Assembly: GCA_964020085.1 (NCBI GenBank)
Contig: OZ026601.1
Coordinates: 26,344,914 to 26,408,913, forward strand
Direction of reading: 5' to 3'
DNA length: 64,000 nt
DNA from: Micromussa lordhowensis
Lineage: Eukaryota; Cnidaria; Anthozoa; Scleractinia; Lobophylliidae
This document shows positions 24,145 through 31,233 of this stretch, in pieces (positions within the stretch are counted from its first letter, which is position 1; every line of letters begins with the position of its first letter). The translations under genes were made by a program, and so were the position numbers. Under the pieces are notes generated by a model. It had not been told where the DNA came from, did no database searches, and was given only the letters and a program-made list of their open reading frames with translations.

Positions 24145-24202
24145 CTATATATAATAATAATATATGTCTAATTTTTTTTTTAAATTCTTAACTTTTTATT
24201 TA

Positions 24203-24412
24203 TTATAAATCAATTAGTGTGCCAGTAACTGGATTAGTGTATTTTAGAATGTTACGCTCATGTTTCTTTGTCTTTAGATGCATATATTTTCCTCTGTAAG
24301 TGTAATTTTTTCCATTTCCACATACATCACAGTACCATTCAGTATTTTTCAGTCTTTCATTAGTAATTTTGTTCCATTTTTCTCGTTTCAATTGTTCTTC
24401 TGTTTTTTCCAT
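24203..24412 (-). CDS. 69-aa zinc-finger protein related to the PolB N-terminus
   Basis: It contains WYCDVC, then GKYMHLKTKKH, the same layout as WYCNIC ... GKYQHLKTDIH at the start of PolB. It ends with TGTLIDL, which also resembles a GGTLIDDP segment in PolB downstream of its finger. I read it as a stand-alone duplicate of the PolB N-terminal finger. Its role could be nucleic-acid binding at the termini or a PolB accessory. The start ATG abuts TATATAG. Confidence 0.8.
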   Translation of the reverse strand: MEKTEEQLKREKWNKITNERLKNTEWYCDVCGNGKNYTYRGKYMHLKTKKHERNILKYTNPVTGTLIDL

Positions 24413-24443
24413 CTATATAATTATTTATAATATTCTAATTTTT

Positions 24444-25397
24444 TTAAATAATTTTTTTTAAATCCCCAGCTGGCACCCAACTGTTAAATTCGTCTGGGTA
24501 ACCTTTCCATTTGACTAATGCTTTTCCTTTTGACTTTCTGATAATTTTCTCTATTCTATAGACCTCTTGATCTGTCTTTTGTAACTCTTCTCTGTAGAAA
24601 GTACCCTTAATCACTTCACCATTTAAGTCTTTTATCTTATAAGTAATAGGATTAGTGAATCTAATTTCGTCTATGATGAAAACTTCTTCAGTCCAATTAG
24701 GAGTATAGCCTTTATCAAAGGTCACCCTTTTGTATTTGCTTATTCGGACTCTATCACCTACTCTAAATTCGGGTTTTCTATTGTCTCTCGCTAAATCACC
24801 ATATAAATTAAAATAAACTTTTCCATAGTTTTCAGGTTTTCTAGCTTGGATAGGCGTCATTTCTATTGATCTATGTCGGCTGTTGTTATAAGAGGCGAGT
24901 ATTTTCGGAAGGATGTCAACGTAGACTGTATTGTTTTGCATAGTGAATCTCTTATACATTTTATCTTTGATAGTTCTATTCCATCTCTCACAAACTGATG
25001 ATTTCTCTTCATTTTCAGTGGAATAGACCTTTATCTTATCCTTAGCTAAGAGATCCAACACATTTTTGTTATAATATTCTTTTCCTTTGTCTACCCATAA
25101 CATTTTAGGCTTATTTTTCACTAATAAGCTTTCAAACGCTTTAGCGACTTCTAAACCTGTTTTTGTCTTTAGAGGTACTATCCAGCCATATTTACTGAAA
25201 AGGTCTAAGACCATTAGTAGATATTTATAACCTCGATTCCATTTGCTAAGCTTTTGCATATCAACTAAGTCTGAACACCAGATATCATCTACATTATGTG
25301 CAATGACTCTTCGCTTGGTAAAATTTCGTTTTATAGGTTTGTGTAACTCATTAGCTAGCGCTTCCCATGTGTCTAAATTTTTAGCGTTTTTTTTTTT
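24444..25397 (-). CDS. int: retroviral-type integrase with chromodomain
   Basis: The frame is open from the A-run at 25387-25399 to 24444, about 317 codons. It holds the rve core with the first Asp in WCSDLVDM, the second in LWVDKGKEYYN and Glu in SSVCERWNRT (33 residues between the last two), then a C-terminal chromodomain (KALVKWKGY, SWVP). It inserts the element into host DNA. The first in-frame Met (25259) lies after the first catalytic Asp, so starting there would lose it. No TATATA motif precedes it, and a TAA lies just upstream in the same frame at the edge of the A-run. Expression therefore seems to need a shift from the upstream PLA2-protein frame (net +1 or -2), or the A-run length is misread. 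Confidence 0.93.
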   Translation of the reverse strand, partial: KKKNAKNLDTWEALANELHKPIKRNFTKRRVIAHNVDDIWCSDLVDMQKLSKWNRGYKYLLMVLDLFSKYGWIVPLKTKTGLEVAKAFESLLVKNKPKMLWVDKGKEYYNKNVLDLLAKDKIKVYSTENEEKSSVCERWNRTIKDKMYKRFTMQNNTVYVDILPKILASYNNSRHRSIEMTPIQARKPENYGKVYFNLYGDLARDNRKPEFRVGDRVRISKYKRVTFDKGYTPNWTEEVFIIDEIRFTNPITYKIKDLNGEVIKGTFYREELQKTDQEVYRIEKIIRKSKGKALVKWKGYPDEFNSWVPAGDLKKII

Positions 25398-26127
25398 TTA
25401 CTCCTAAACCAAGTTTTTGTTTTGTATTAATAGTGTTTCTAGCCAGCCAATGACCCCACTGTCTCTCATTCCAGGGAATTGCATCTAAAGCTTGGACCAT
25501 TTTCTTGTCAGCCACATTTTTACATGATTTTACATTACCTCCCTTATCAGCACATACTGAGTAATCAACATCGTGTTGCATGGCTATAGCATCTGTCTTA
25601 CCTGTTGGCTGATCATAGATTTCATAGATTTGCCCTGTATCACGATCCCATTTTACTTGTCGTTCTAAATCATTGTAAGGGCCAGTATATTTGTGTCCTG
25701 GTAAAGTCCAACCAGCTTTCGGTTTAGGTAACTTACCTATTGCTTTATGTATATCAAGACCCCTTCCCCTCCCCCTTCCGCTGATTTTTTTAGAAATATC
25801 ATCAGCCAGAGAGTCAATTGCTCTATTCAAATACCTTTTACCAATGCCTTTAACTTTGTCTTTTACATAATCAGATTTTATTGCTCGGCTAGCTCCCCTT
25901 TTACCTAGGTTGAACAATCCTTTTGCACCAGCAGCCAACCCTTTGACAATTAGTTCATCAAAACCGCTCCCTTGCATTTCCGCTTTAGATATAAAACGAA
26001 ATTTTGTAATTCCACACTCAGCACAAATACATCGCATTGCATTTCTACCATTTTTTGTAATTACAAAAGTTTCAGAATTAGGTACACATTCTGTCCTTTT
26101 TCTTTGTCGAACGCAATAAGATAACAT
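25381..26127 (-). CDS. PLA2-domain virion protein with zinc-ribbon-like N-terminus
   Basis: 248 aa. Residues 1-45 hold cysteines C5, C14, C33, C35 and C38 in a zinc-ribbon-like arrangement. A Gly/Arg-rich linker (GRGRGRG) follows, then a phospholipase A2-like domain with the Ca-loop-like LPGHKYTGPYN (about 141-151) and the catalytic His-Asp pair (H185-D186 in AMQHDVDY). Parvovirus-type and adintovirus PLA2 domains help virions leave endosomes; that role here is inference. The protein ends in KKKKR encoded by a 13-A run that is shared with the integrase frame. The start abuts TTAATATATG. The first 45 residues are a close paralogue of the 78-aa neighbour. Confidence 0.85.
   Translation of the reverse strand: MLSYCVRQRKRTECVPNSETFVITKNGRNAMRCICAECGITKFRFISKAEMQGSGFDELIVKGLAAGAKGLFNLGKRGASRAIKSDYVKDKVKGIGKRYLNRAIDSLADDISKKISGRGRGRGLDIHKAIGKLPKPKAGWTLPGHKYTGPYNDLERQVKWDRDTGQIYEIYDQPTGKTDAIAMQHDVDYSVCADKGGNVKSCKNVADKKMVQALDAIPWNERQWGHWLARNTINTKQKLGLGVKKKKR
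25387..25399 (-). promoter_or_regulatory. A13 slippery run joining the PLA2 and integrase frames
   Basis: On the coding strand the PLA2 ORF reads GTA-(AAA)4-CGC-TAA. The integrase frame enters at the end of the run as AAC-GCT. Removing one A, or adding two, joins the two ORFs. Polymerase or ribosome slippage at such runs is known in other viruses; a homopolymer miscount is the alternative. Confidence 0.55.
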
Positions 26128-26220
26128 ATATTAATTAATATTATAATAAATATATGTTAATCTATTGTTAATCTATTGTTAACAAAGTTATCTATTGTAA
26201 ACTATTGTAAAGTTCCTTTA

Positions 26221-26457
26221 CTATAATATAGCTCCTATGAGGGGAATTCCCTTAAATGGACTGTTTTTACCCAGTAATAGCCCTTTTCCTTTTCTACCTC
26301 TCCCAGTCATACCTGAAGAGACAAATTTAGTTTTTGTTATCCCGCATTCTGCGCATTTACATCGCATCATGTTACGACCATTTCTTGTCTGTACAACCCT
26401 TTCTGAACCAGGAACGCACTCTGTCTGTTTACGTTGTTTGACACAATAGCTTTTCAT
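26221..26457 (-). CDS. 78-aa zinc-ribbon-like protein with basic/hydrophobic tail
   Basis: Residues 1-45 match the N-terminus of the adjacent 248-aa PLA2 protein, with the same cysteines (C5, C14, C33, C35, C38) and the segment RCKCAECGIT. The tail is GRGRKGKG followed by a hydrophobic KGIPLIGAIL end, which resembles small virion core peptides of adenovirus-like elements. The role is unknown. The ATG abuts TATATAG. It is probably a tandem partial duplicate of the neighbouring gene, or the ancestral small form to which PLA2 was added. Confidence 0.75.
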   Translation of the reverse strand: MKSYCVKQRKQTECVPGSERVVQTRNGRNMMRCKCAECGITKTKFVSSGMTGRGRKGKGLLLGKNSPFKGIPLIGAIL

Positions 26458-26505
26458 CTATATAATAATTTTTATTATTTTTTTATTAATTTAATATATT
26501 ATATA

Positions 26506-26694
26506 ATGGAACAAATTGTCATTGAAAAAGAAATACGTAGAATAGAAGCGATGTATAAACATTACAAACTTCTTTATAGAAAAATTGCCTTTTTATGTTG
26601 TTCTGGAGAAACTAAAAGAGTGAGAAATATGAGAAATAGTTTGAAACGAGATTTAAAAAACATGAGAAGTCTTCAAAGCAATTTAGTAATTTAG
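26506..26694 (+). CDS. 62-aa helical protein on the opposite strand
   Basis: The start at 26506 is chosen because ATATTATATA abuts the ATG, as in the other genes of the element; an upstream Met at 26434 lacks this context. The protein is charged and heptad-like, with a CC pair in the middle and an Arg/Lys-rich second half. It shares its upstream region with the divergent 78-aa gene (48 bp between the ATGs). No family recognised. It is the only plus-strand gene in the left block. Confidence 0.55.
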   Translation: MEQIVIEKEIRRIEAMYKHYKLLYRKIAFLCCSGETKRVRNMRNSLKRDLKNMRSLQSNLVI

Positions 26695-26742
26695 TAATTT
26701 AAATTAATGTAATTTACTAATTTAAATTACTAATGTAATTTA

Positions 26743-27171
26743 CTAATGTTTACTAAAATAGTTTTCTATGAATTTTTCATTCTCTTTGGTGTCAAAGCTA
26801 AAAACTTGCAATAAATCGAAATAATCTACTCCTTTATGCATTTCATTCAAGAAATACAAGCAAAAATAGCCACAGGTTGTAGTATAGAGATTCTGTATTT
26901 GCTGGTTTTGGTGTAATAAATTTAAGTTTTTCTCTTTTGCATGGTTGACCAACTCTTGAAAAGGTGGCATACCAAAAGAGTCAAAGTAGTTTATTGTACC
27001 ATCACGAACATAGGTTGTAACCCAATGACTACCACTCATATAATGAGGTTCTAAATTATAAATAAAAAGCGCTAACTTATGATTATGAGGTACAGTCTGA
27101 TCTCTGCTTAGGACATTTTTGATAGGTATCTTCAAGTATTTACACCAATCTAAAAGATCAAAATTACTCAT
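26743..27171 (-). CDS. adenain-like cysteine protease
   Basis: 142 aa from the Met at 27171 (MSNFDLLDW). The catalytic set of peptidase family C5 is visible: H49 in GSHWV, D64 in YFDSFG, Q93 in QQIQNL and C100 in TTTCGYFC, with Q and C seven residues apart as in adenain. It should mature virion precursor proteins. The frame extends upstream through a 17-A run to a Met at 27237 (164 aa total), inside the end of the upstream ORF. Neither possible start has the TATATA context found at nearly all other genes. Expression as an extension of the upstream 237-aa protein by slippage is therefore plausible. Confidence 0.92.
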   Translation of the reverse strand: MSNFDLLDWCKYLKIPIKNVLSRDQTVPHNHKLALFIYNLEPHYMSGSHWVTTYVRDGTINYFDSFGMPPFQELVNHAKEKNLNLLHQNQQIQNLYTTTCGYFCLYFLNEMHKGVDYFDLLQVFSFDTKENEKFIENYFSKH

Positions 27172-27200
27172 TGGGATATCTTTATGGAATTTAGGCTTTT

Positions 27201-27914
27201 TTACCTTTTTTTTTTTTTTTTTCCTCCCCTGCCCCATGTCCCAATAAAAGGTGGTGGAGCCATAGGCATTCCCATACGAGGACCTCCTCCTCCATCCGAT
27301 TTCCCCATTCTAGGACCTCCTCTTCCTTTTATACTTCCTCCTTTTAATGCATCAAGAATCATTGGAATACCAATACTAGCTATTAACGTTCCAATACCAT
27401 TACCTACTTGTCGTTGTGTCAGTCGGAAAAGTAAGTCTTCTCCACCTTTATGAGCTCGGGCTAAATCTCCTATTTGTCCTTTAGTCAGTAGATCACCCAA
27501 TTGAGCTAACATAAATAGTTTATTATTTGGTACTTGATACATTTGTCCGCCACTAATTTTCTTAACTATTTGACTAGCACCTTCAGAAGCTAACCCTGCT
27601 AGAGCAGACAATCCTAGTGTTTTACCGATAGTTGGTGCTACATTCTTTAATACTGGCAATATTGAGCTAAAGATACCAGACCCAGATTGACGCCTGATAT
27701 TATACTTTGATATAGTAATTACCATTCCTCGATTAGCTGTTTTGGCCTTAGCGAGTCTCTTAACAGTATTCATTGGCACCATAAGAACATCGGAACCACT
27801 TAACGCATTTTTACTTAAGCGTAAACTTATTTCTTCTCTGTGTCTGTAAGCCTTAGTTAGTTTTCGTTTTTGCCCTTCAGAAAGTTTGACAGAAATTTGA
27901 TGTAGTTCAGTCAT
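27201..27914 (-). CDS. minor virion protein, Gly/hydrophobic (pVI/pX-like?)
   Basis: 237 aa. The N-terminus ELHQISVKLSEGQKRKL and the region LGLSALAGLASEGASQIVKKI (about 118-138) resemble a protein widespread in animal Polintons. The middle is hydrophobic and the end is Gly/Pro/Met-rich (GRGGPRMG repeats) with a KKKKKR tail. Such proteins are proposed as internal virion or membrane-active components; I cannot confirm this from sequence. The last codons lie on the A17 run that also carries the protease frame. The ATG abuts AATATATA. Confidence 0.7.
   Translation of the reverse strand: MTELHQISVKLSEGQKRKLTKAYRHREEISLRLSKNALSGSDVLMVPMNTVKRLAKAKTANRGMVITISKYNIRRQSGSGIFSSILPVLKNVAPTIGKTLGLSALAGLASEGASQIVKKISGGQMYQVPNNKLFMLAQLGDLLTKGQIGDLARAHKGGEDLLFRLTQRQVGNGIGTLIASIGIPMILDALKGGSIKGRGGPRMGKSDGGGGPRMGMPMAPPPFIGTWGRGGKKKKKR
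27206..27222 (-). promoter_or_regulatory. A17 slippery run joining the minor virion protein and protease frames
   Basis: On the coding strand the 237-aa ORF reads GGA-(AAA)5-AGG-TAA, while the protease frame reads AGG-(AAA)5-AAG-GTA through the same run. Adding one A, or losing two, joins them. The shift direction differs from that at the A13 run, which favours transcript-length slippage or read errors over a fixed ribosomal -1 signal. Confidence 0.5.
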
Positions 27915-27980
27915 TATATATTATTTAGGGACTTTTTTAAATTCCTAAATAATATTTATTCTATGACTTTGGAATAGTTC

Positions 27981-28703
27981 TTATAAATCAGATCCAATAG
28001 ATAGAACATCTTCTTCTTCATCATCTAAGATGAAGTTATCGAAAATATCTTCTACTTCTCGATATGATACTTGCATTAATTTTGGTTTTAGAGTAGCTCC
28101 AAAAGTTCCTGTTGTAATTGAAAACCAGGAAGCAATAAATTTCACTTTACTTTTTGGACCAATTTTTACTGAATCATATCCTAAATTTTCCCCATCCCAT
28201 GTAAAAAATTTTGTAGCTATTCGATCATTTCTAAAAAATAGTGAAAACTCCATCTTTGATGGGTAATCTTGATATACTCTTTCTTCATCAACAATTTTAT
28301 ACGGTTTTTTACAGATTCTTTTCCAAGAACCACCTTGACCGTGTTCATCATATCCCGCTACAGCTTCTCTATGTATTTTTTTATTGTTCTTTAAAGAATA
28401 TAAATAATCAATAAAAAATTCGTCTAATTCTTTGGCTTTTTCTAGATATTCCCCATCACAATTAATTTGCATGCTAGTACCTTGGTAATTACCATCTTTA
28501 TCATAGTTTTCATTTAAACCGAAGGGTGTATATCCTTTATATTTAACAAATAATGTACTTCCATTGTATAATATTCCAATCTGTGTTCCATTGTGATTAT
28601 TTGGCTTTGGTTTTTTAAAAGTTATCTTTGAAGTGTCAATATGGAGAAAATCGACTATTTCTTCTTTGTTCTGACTTTCGTTCTGACTCTCTTTAACTCT
28701 CAT
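27981..28703 (-). CDS. unassigned Polinton protein, possible nucleic-acid binding
   Basis: 240 aa, with a soluble and mixed composition. Features are an acidic C-terminus (LDDEEEDVLSIGSDL), the segment KYKGYTPFGLNENYD (about 53-67) and FGATLKPKLMQVSY (about 207-220). The IxYNG...PFG and ...LKPKLMQV layout reminds me of single-stranded-DNA-binding-like proteins of large DNA viruses, but I cannot name the family firmly. It sits between the minor virion gene and the major capsid gene. The ATG abuts ATAATATAT. Confidence 0.6.
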   Translation of the reverse strand: MRVKESQNESQNKEEIVDFLHIDTSKITFKKPKPNNHNGTQIGILYNGSTLFVKYKGYTPFGLNENYDKDGNYQGTSMQINCDGEYLEKAKELDEFFIDYLYSLKNNKKIHREAVAGYDEHGQGGSWKRICKKPYKIVDEERVYQDYPSKMEFSLFFRNDRIATKFFTWDGENLGYDSVKIGPKSKVKFIASWFSITTGTFGATLKPKLMQVSYREVEDIFDNFILDDEEEDVLSIGSDL

Positions 28704-28746
28704 ATATATTATATTAAAATATTTTTTCTAAATATATATTTTTTTT

Positions 28747-29991
28747 TTAGACAATAACTAATTGATCTCCCACTTTATCAACAACAACATCTTCTTCATA
28801 GAGAACAATTGCATGCACTCTAAAATCAGCAGCTGCTGCTTGTGAGAGGCGAAATCTTACGTTAAGTTGCTTTGGATCTCTGCTTACCTGTTCTGTTTGA
28901 TAAGTCAGGTCAAAATATAACATTGGGTAAAGATTCGAAAAATTAGTGATATTGAGCTGAGTACCTGTATTATAATCATTCTTTTTCCATGAATAATTCA
29001 TTAAATCATAATAGATTCTTGTTTTACTTTCTGTATCATATTCAAGTTCTGGATAGAAGACACCATTACCATATTCAAGACGACAAGTAGTAAGATGACT
29101 ATTAGCATTAGCAGCATTAAGTTTAAAAGTATCAAAAATATAAGGATTTGCTGTCATATCATTAGTCTTAAGTCTCTGGAAGTAGAGGAAAACATGCTGT
29201 ACTTTATCAATACTAGCTGAGATTCTGAAATCACCACTGTTTCTAGTAGTATCTGAACTTTGGTACATTTCTTTGAGGTATTTCCATTTACTGGGTTTTT
29301 GGTATTCACTGATGAATTTAGACATAAGAGCATCTTTTGGTTCTAGTCGGGGTACCCATAGATAAAAACGATCAATTACTAATCTCAATGTATCAACTGC
29401 CCCATATAATACTTCAGCGTCCGGTGTCAGTTCTATTTCAAATTGGAGATCCATTGGAGGTAACAATCGTCCTTCTAATTCTTCGAAAAAAGAATACCTA
29501 TTTAATGGAATACTTGTATTAACATGAGCTCTGTTTTCTGTTAATAAACGCCTACTTTCCAAACCAGTGTTTGTATCATCTGAAGTGGTATCTGTATCTA
29601 AATACCATAAGCTATTTTTGGCCGTACTACGCCCAAAATCATCTGAATATTCTAAAAGATTTTTTGCAAAAGTTACAAGATGAAGATTATCAGTGTCATA
29701 GACGATTTTTCCAGCACTCTTAATAACCATATGCTTAATCAATGAATGCGATCCATTAATAATTGTTGTTCTGACGTCTGCATTGTCTCCACCATTTGCT
29801 TTAAGGTCTAATTTGAATCGCACTTCAAAAAAGGCGTTAAACCAATCAAGCATAATACCCCGATCAGTAACATGAAATTTGTATCCTTTCTTATTTTGCT
29901 CTTGAGTATTGGCAGGAGCTCTTATAGCATCTTGAAGACGAAATTGCACTAGTTCGTTTCTCTGTACGTACTCTGGTGATCTAAATGCCAT
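28747..29991 (-). CDS. major capsid protein (double jelly roll)
   Basis: 414 aa. The start (AFRSPEYVQRNELVQFRLQDA), the conserved block NRYSFFEELEGRLLPPMDLQFEIEL and the strand-rich sequence throughout are those of Polinton/adintovirus hexon-like capsid proteins, which form pseudo-hexameric trimers of double jelly rolls. It lies beside the penton-like, basic and protease genes, the expected virion cluster. It is complete with no breaks. The ATG abuts AATATATA. The ending DKVGDQLVIV is just before an A-rich intergenic region. Confidence 0.93.
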   Translation of the reverse strand: MAFRSPEYVQRNELVQFRLQDAIRAPANTQEQNKKGYKFHVTDRGIMLDWFNAFFEVRFKLDLKANGGDNADVRTTIINGSHSLIKHMVIKSAGKIVYDTDNLHLVTFAKNLLEYSDDFGRSTAKNSLWYLDTDTTSDDTNTGLESRRLLTENRAHVNTSIPLNRYSFFEELEGRLLPPMDLQFEIELTPDAEVLYGAVDTLRLVIDRFYLWVPRLEPKDALMSKFISEYQKPSKWKYLKEMYQSSDTTRNSGDFRISASIDKVQHVFLYFQRLKTNDMTANPYIFDTFKLNAANANSHLTTCRLEYGNGVFYPELEYDTESKTRIYYDLMNYSWKKNDYNTGTQLNITNFSNLYPMLYFDLTYQTEQVSRDPKQLNVRFRLSQAAAADFRVHAIVLYEEDVVVDKVGDQLVIV

Positions 29992-30019
29992 TATATATTT
30001 TTTATCAGATTTTTTTTCT

Positions 30020-30409
30020 TTAAGATCGCGCTATAAGATTATTAATCAGTGTATAAACTTCCTCCTGCGTCCTTGGCTTTGCTCTACCTGGCTTTGACTT
30101 TGTTGACTTTGTTGACTTTGTTGACTTTGTCGCTTTTTTAGACCCTGAGGATAGCCTTTTTCGGATAAGCTCACCAGATCGCTCTATAACTTTATCAGCA
30201 GCCTTTTTACCAACTCGTTCTCCCGCTTGAGATACACCAGCTTGTATTGCTTTTTTAGCAAATGGTTTTAAAACCTGTCCAGTTAAAGCACTAGCTACCT
30301 TTTTTAGTGGTTTCATAAGATTGTCTACTATAATTCCATTGCCGCGGTGTTTGTATACATATCGTCCCGTTCTTGGGTGATAAATCTTTTTGAACTCTCT
30401 TGACTTCAT
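30020..30409 (-). CDS. basic core-like protein with KST repeats
   Basis: 129 aa, strongly basic. It starts MKSREFKKIYHPRTGRYVYKH, with a central Ala/Lys helix (about 34-80) and then a repeat KSTKSTKSTKSKPGRAKP (about 93-112). It is likely to bind DNA or line the capsid interior, like core proteins of adenovirus-like virions; this is inferred from composition and position between major and minor capsid genes. The ATG abuts AATTATAT. The repeat, encoded by 9-bp units near 30095-30130, may vary in copy number. Confidence 0.7.
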   Translation of the reverse strand: MKSREFKKIYHPRTGRYVYKHRGNGIIVDNLMKPLKKVASALTGQVLKPFAKKAIQAGVSQAGERVGKKAADKVIERSGELIRKRLSSGSKKATKSTKSTKSTKSKPGRAKPRTQEEVYTLINNLIARS

Positions 30410-30415
30410 ATATAA

Positions 30416-31183
30416 TTAAAATGGAACTTTTTTTAAGATTAATGAAAATGCTGTGTCAGCATGATTTAAATAGACTGGTCTTCGCAAACCATCAGTTACA
30501 TAGATTCGAACGCTTGAAACTCTTGTTTTATTGATAGGATTAAATATAACACGACGCGGTTCAAGGGTAAAATTGTAAGAAGGTCTCAGCGTTCCTGTAC
30601 CAAAACTAAAAACAATATCTGATTCTACCCCATCTACTAATGAATCAGAGACTAAATCACAGTGAATATTTAGGACATCTGTATCTTCTGATAGGTTAGG
30701 TACTTTGGGGCTAACGTTTCTCTCATCTCTTAAGATCACCTTATCGAATCCTATTAGTTTACCAAAATTAGATTTACGCAGGTCAAGCTGATAGTTAGCG
30801 TCTAAAGTCACTAAGACTCTAAAAGTTGGTTCATCAAAAGTCACCGTAATTGGAAATTCTTCATCACCATCACCGCGGACTGTTTTAGTCTTTTCCTTAA
30901 TGTAATTATCAATATCAGTGTAATCCCAAACTCCTTTTGGAAAATCAATATCTGTAAATGTTTTCCCACCGTCTTTACTGTAAGCTATCTTTTGATTGTT
31001 ATAACCAGAATTTATATTTGTCCATGTAAAAGCCATTGAAATAATTTTATTAAAACCAATATACCAAATCCCATCACTGTGTTCATAGTCTAAAGTTCTA
31101 GAAAACCTTGTAGTAAAATCACCAGGTCGATTACCAGGTTCATCTTTAACTGCAAAACTGCTTAATGAGATTTCTCTCTCCAT
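30416..31183 (-). CDS. minor capsid protein (penton-like, single jelly roll)
   Basis: 255 aa, strand-rich. It contains FPKGVWDYTDIDNYIKEK (about 81-98), a hallmark of Polinton minor capsid proteins, then a fold built on QLDLRKSNFGKLIGF and, near the C-terminus, a RRVIFNPI / VRIYVTDGLRRPV block. It should form the vertex penton, the expected docking point for the fibre-like proteins encoded on the other strand. The spacing to the basic gene is only 6 bp. Its start context (TTAGAATATGG) is a weaker version of the element's TATATA motif. Confidence 0.85.
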   Translation of the reverse strand: MEREISLSSFAVKDEPGNRPGDFTTRFSRTLDYEHSDGIWYIGFNKIISMAFTWTNINSGYNNQKIAYSKDGGKTFTDIDFPKGVWDYTDIDNYIKEKTKTVRGDGDEEFPITVTFDEPTFRVLVTLDANYQLDLRKSNFGKLIGFDKVILRDERNVSPKVPNLSEDTDVLNIHCDLVSDSLVDGVESDIVFSFGTGTLRPSYNFTLEPRRVIFNPINKTRVSSVRIYVTDGLRRPVYLNHADTAFSLILKKVPF

Positions 31184-31233
31184 ATTCTAATGTAAATAAT
31201 ATTTACTAAACCCCGAAATATTTTTTGATAATG

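Noticed and set aside
24444..25259. Integrase starting at the first in-frame Met
   Set aside because: This start removes the first catalytic Asp (WCSDLVD), and no start-context motif precedes it.
26434..26505. Longer start for the 62-aa plus-strand gene
   Set aside because: The extension is low-complexity AT-rich translation over the divergent promoter; the Met at 26506 has the element's start motif.
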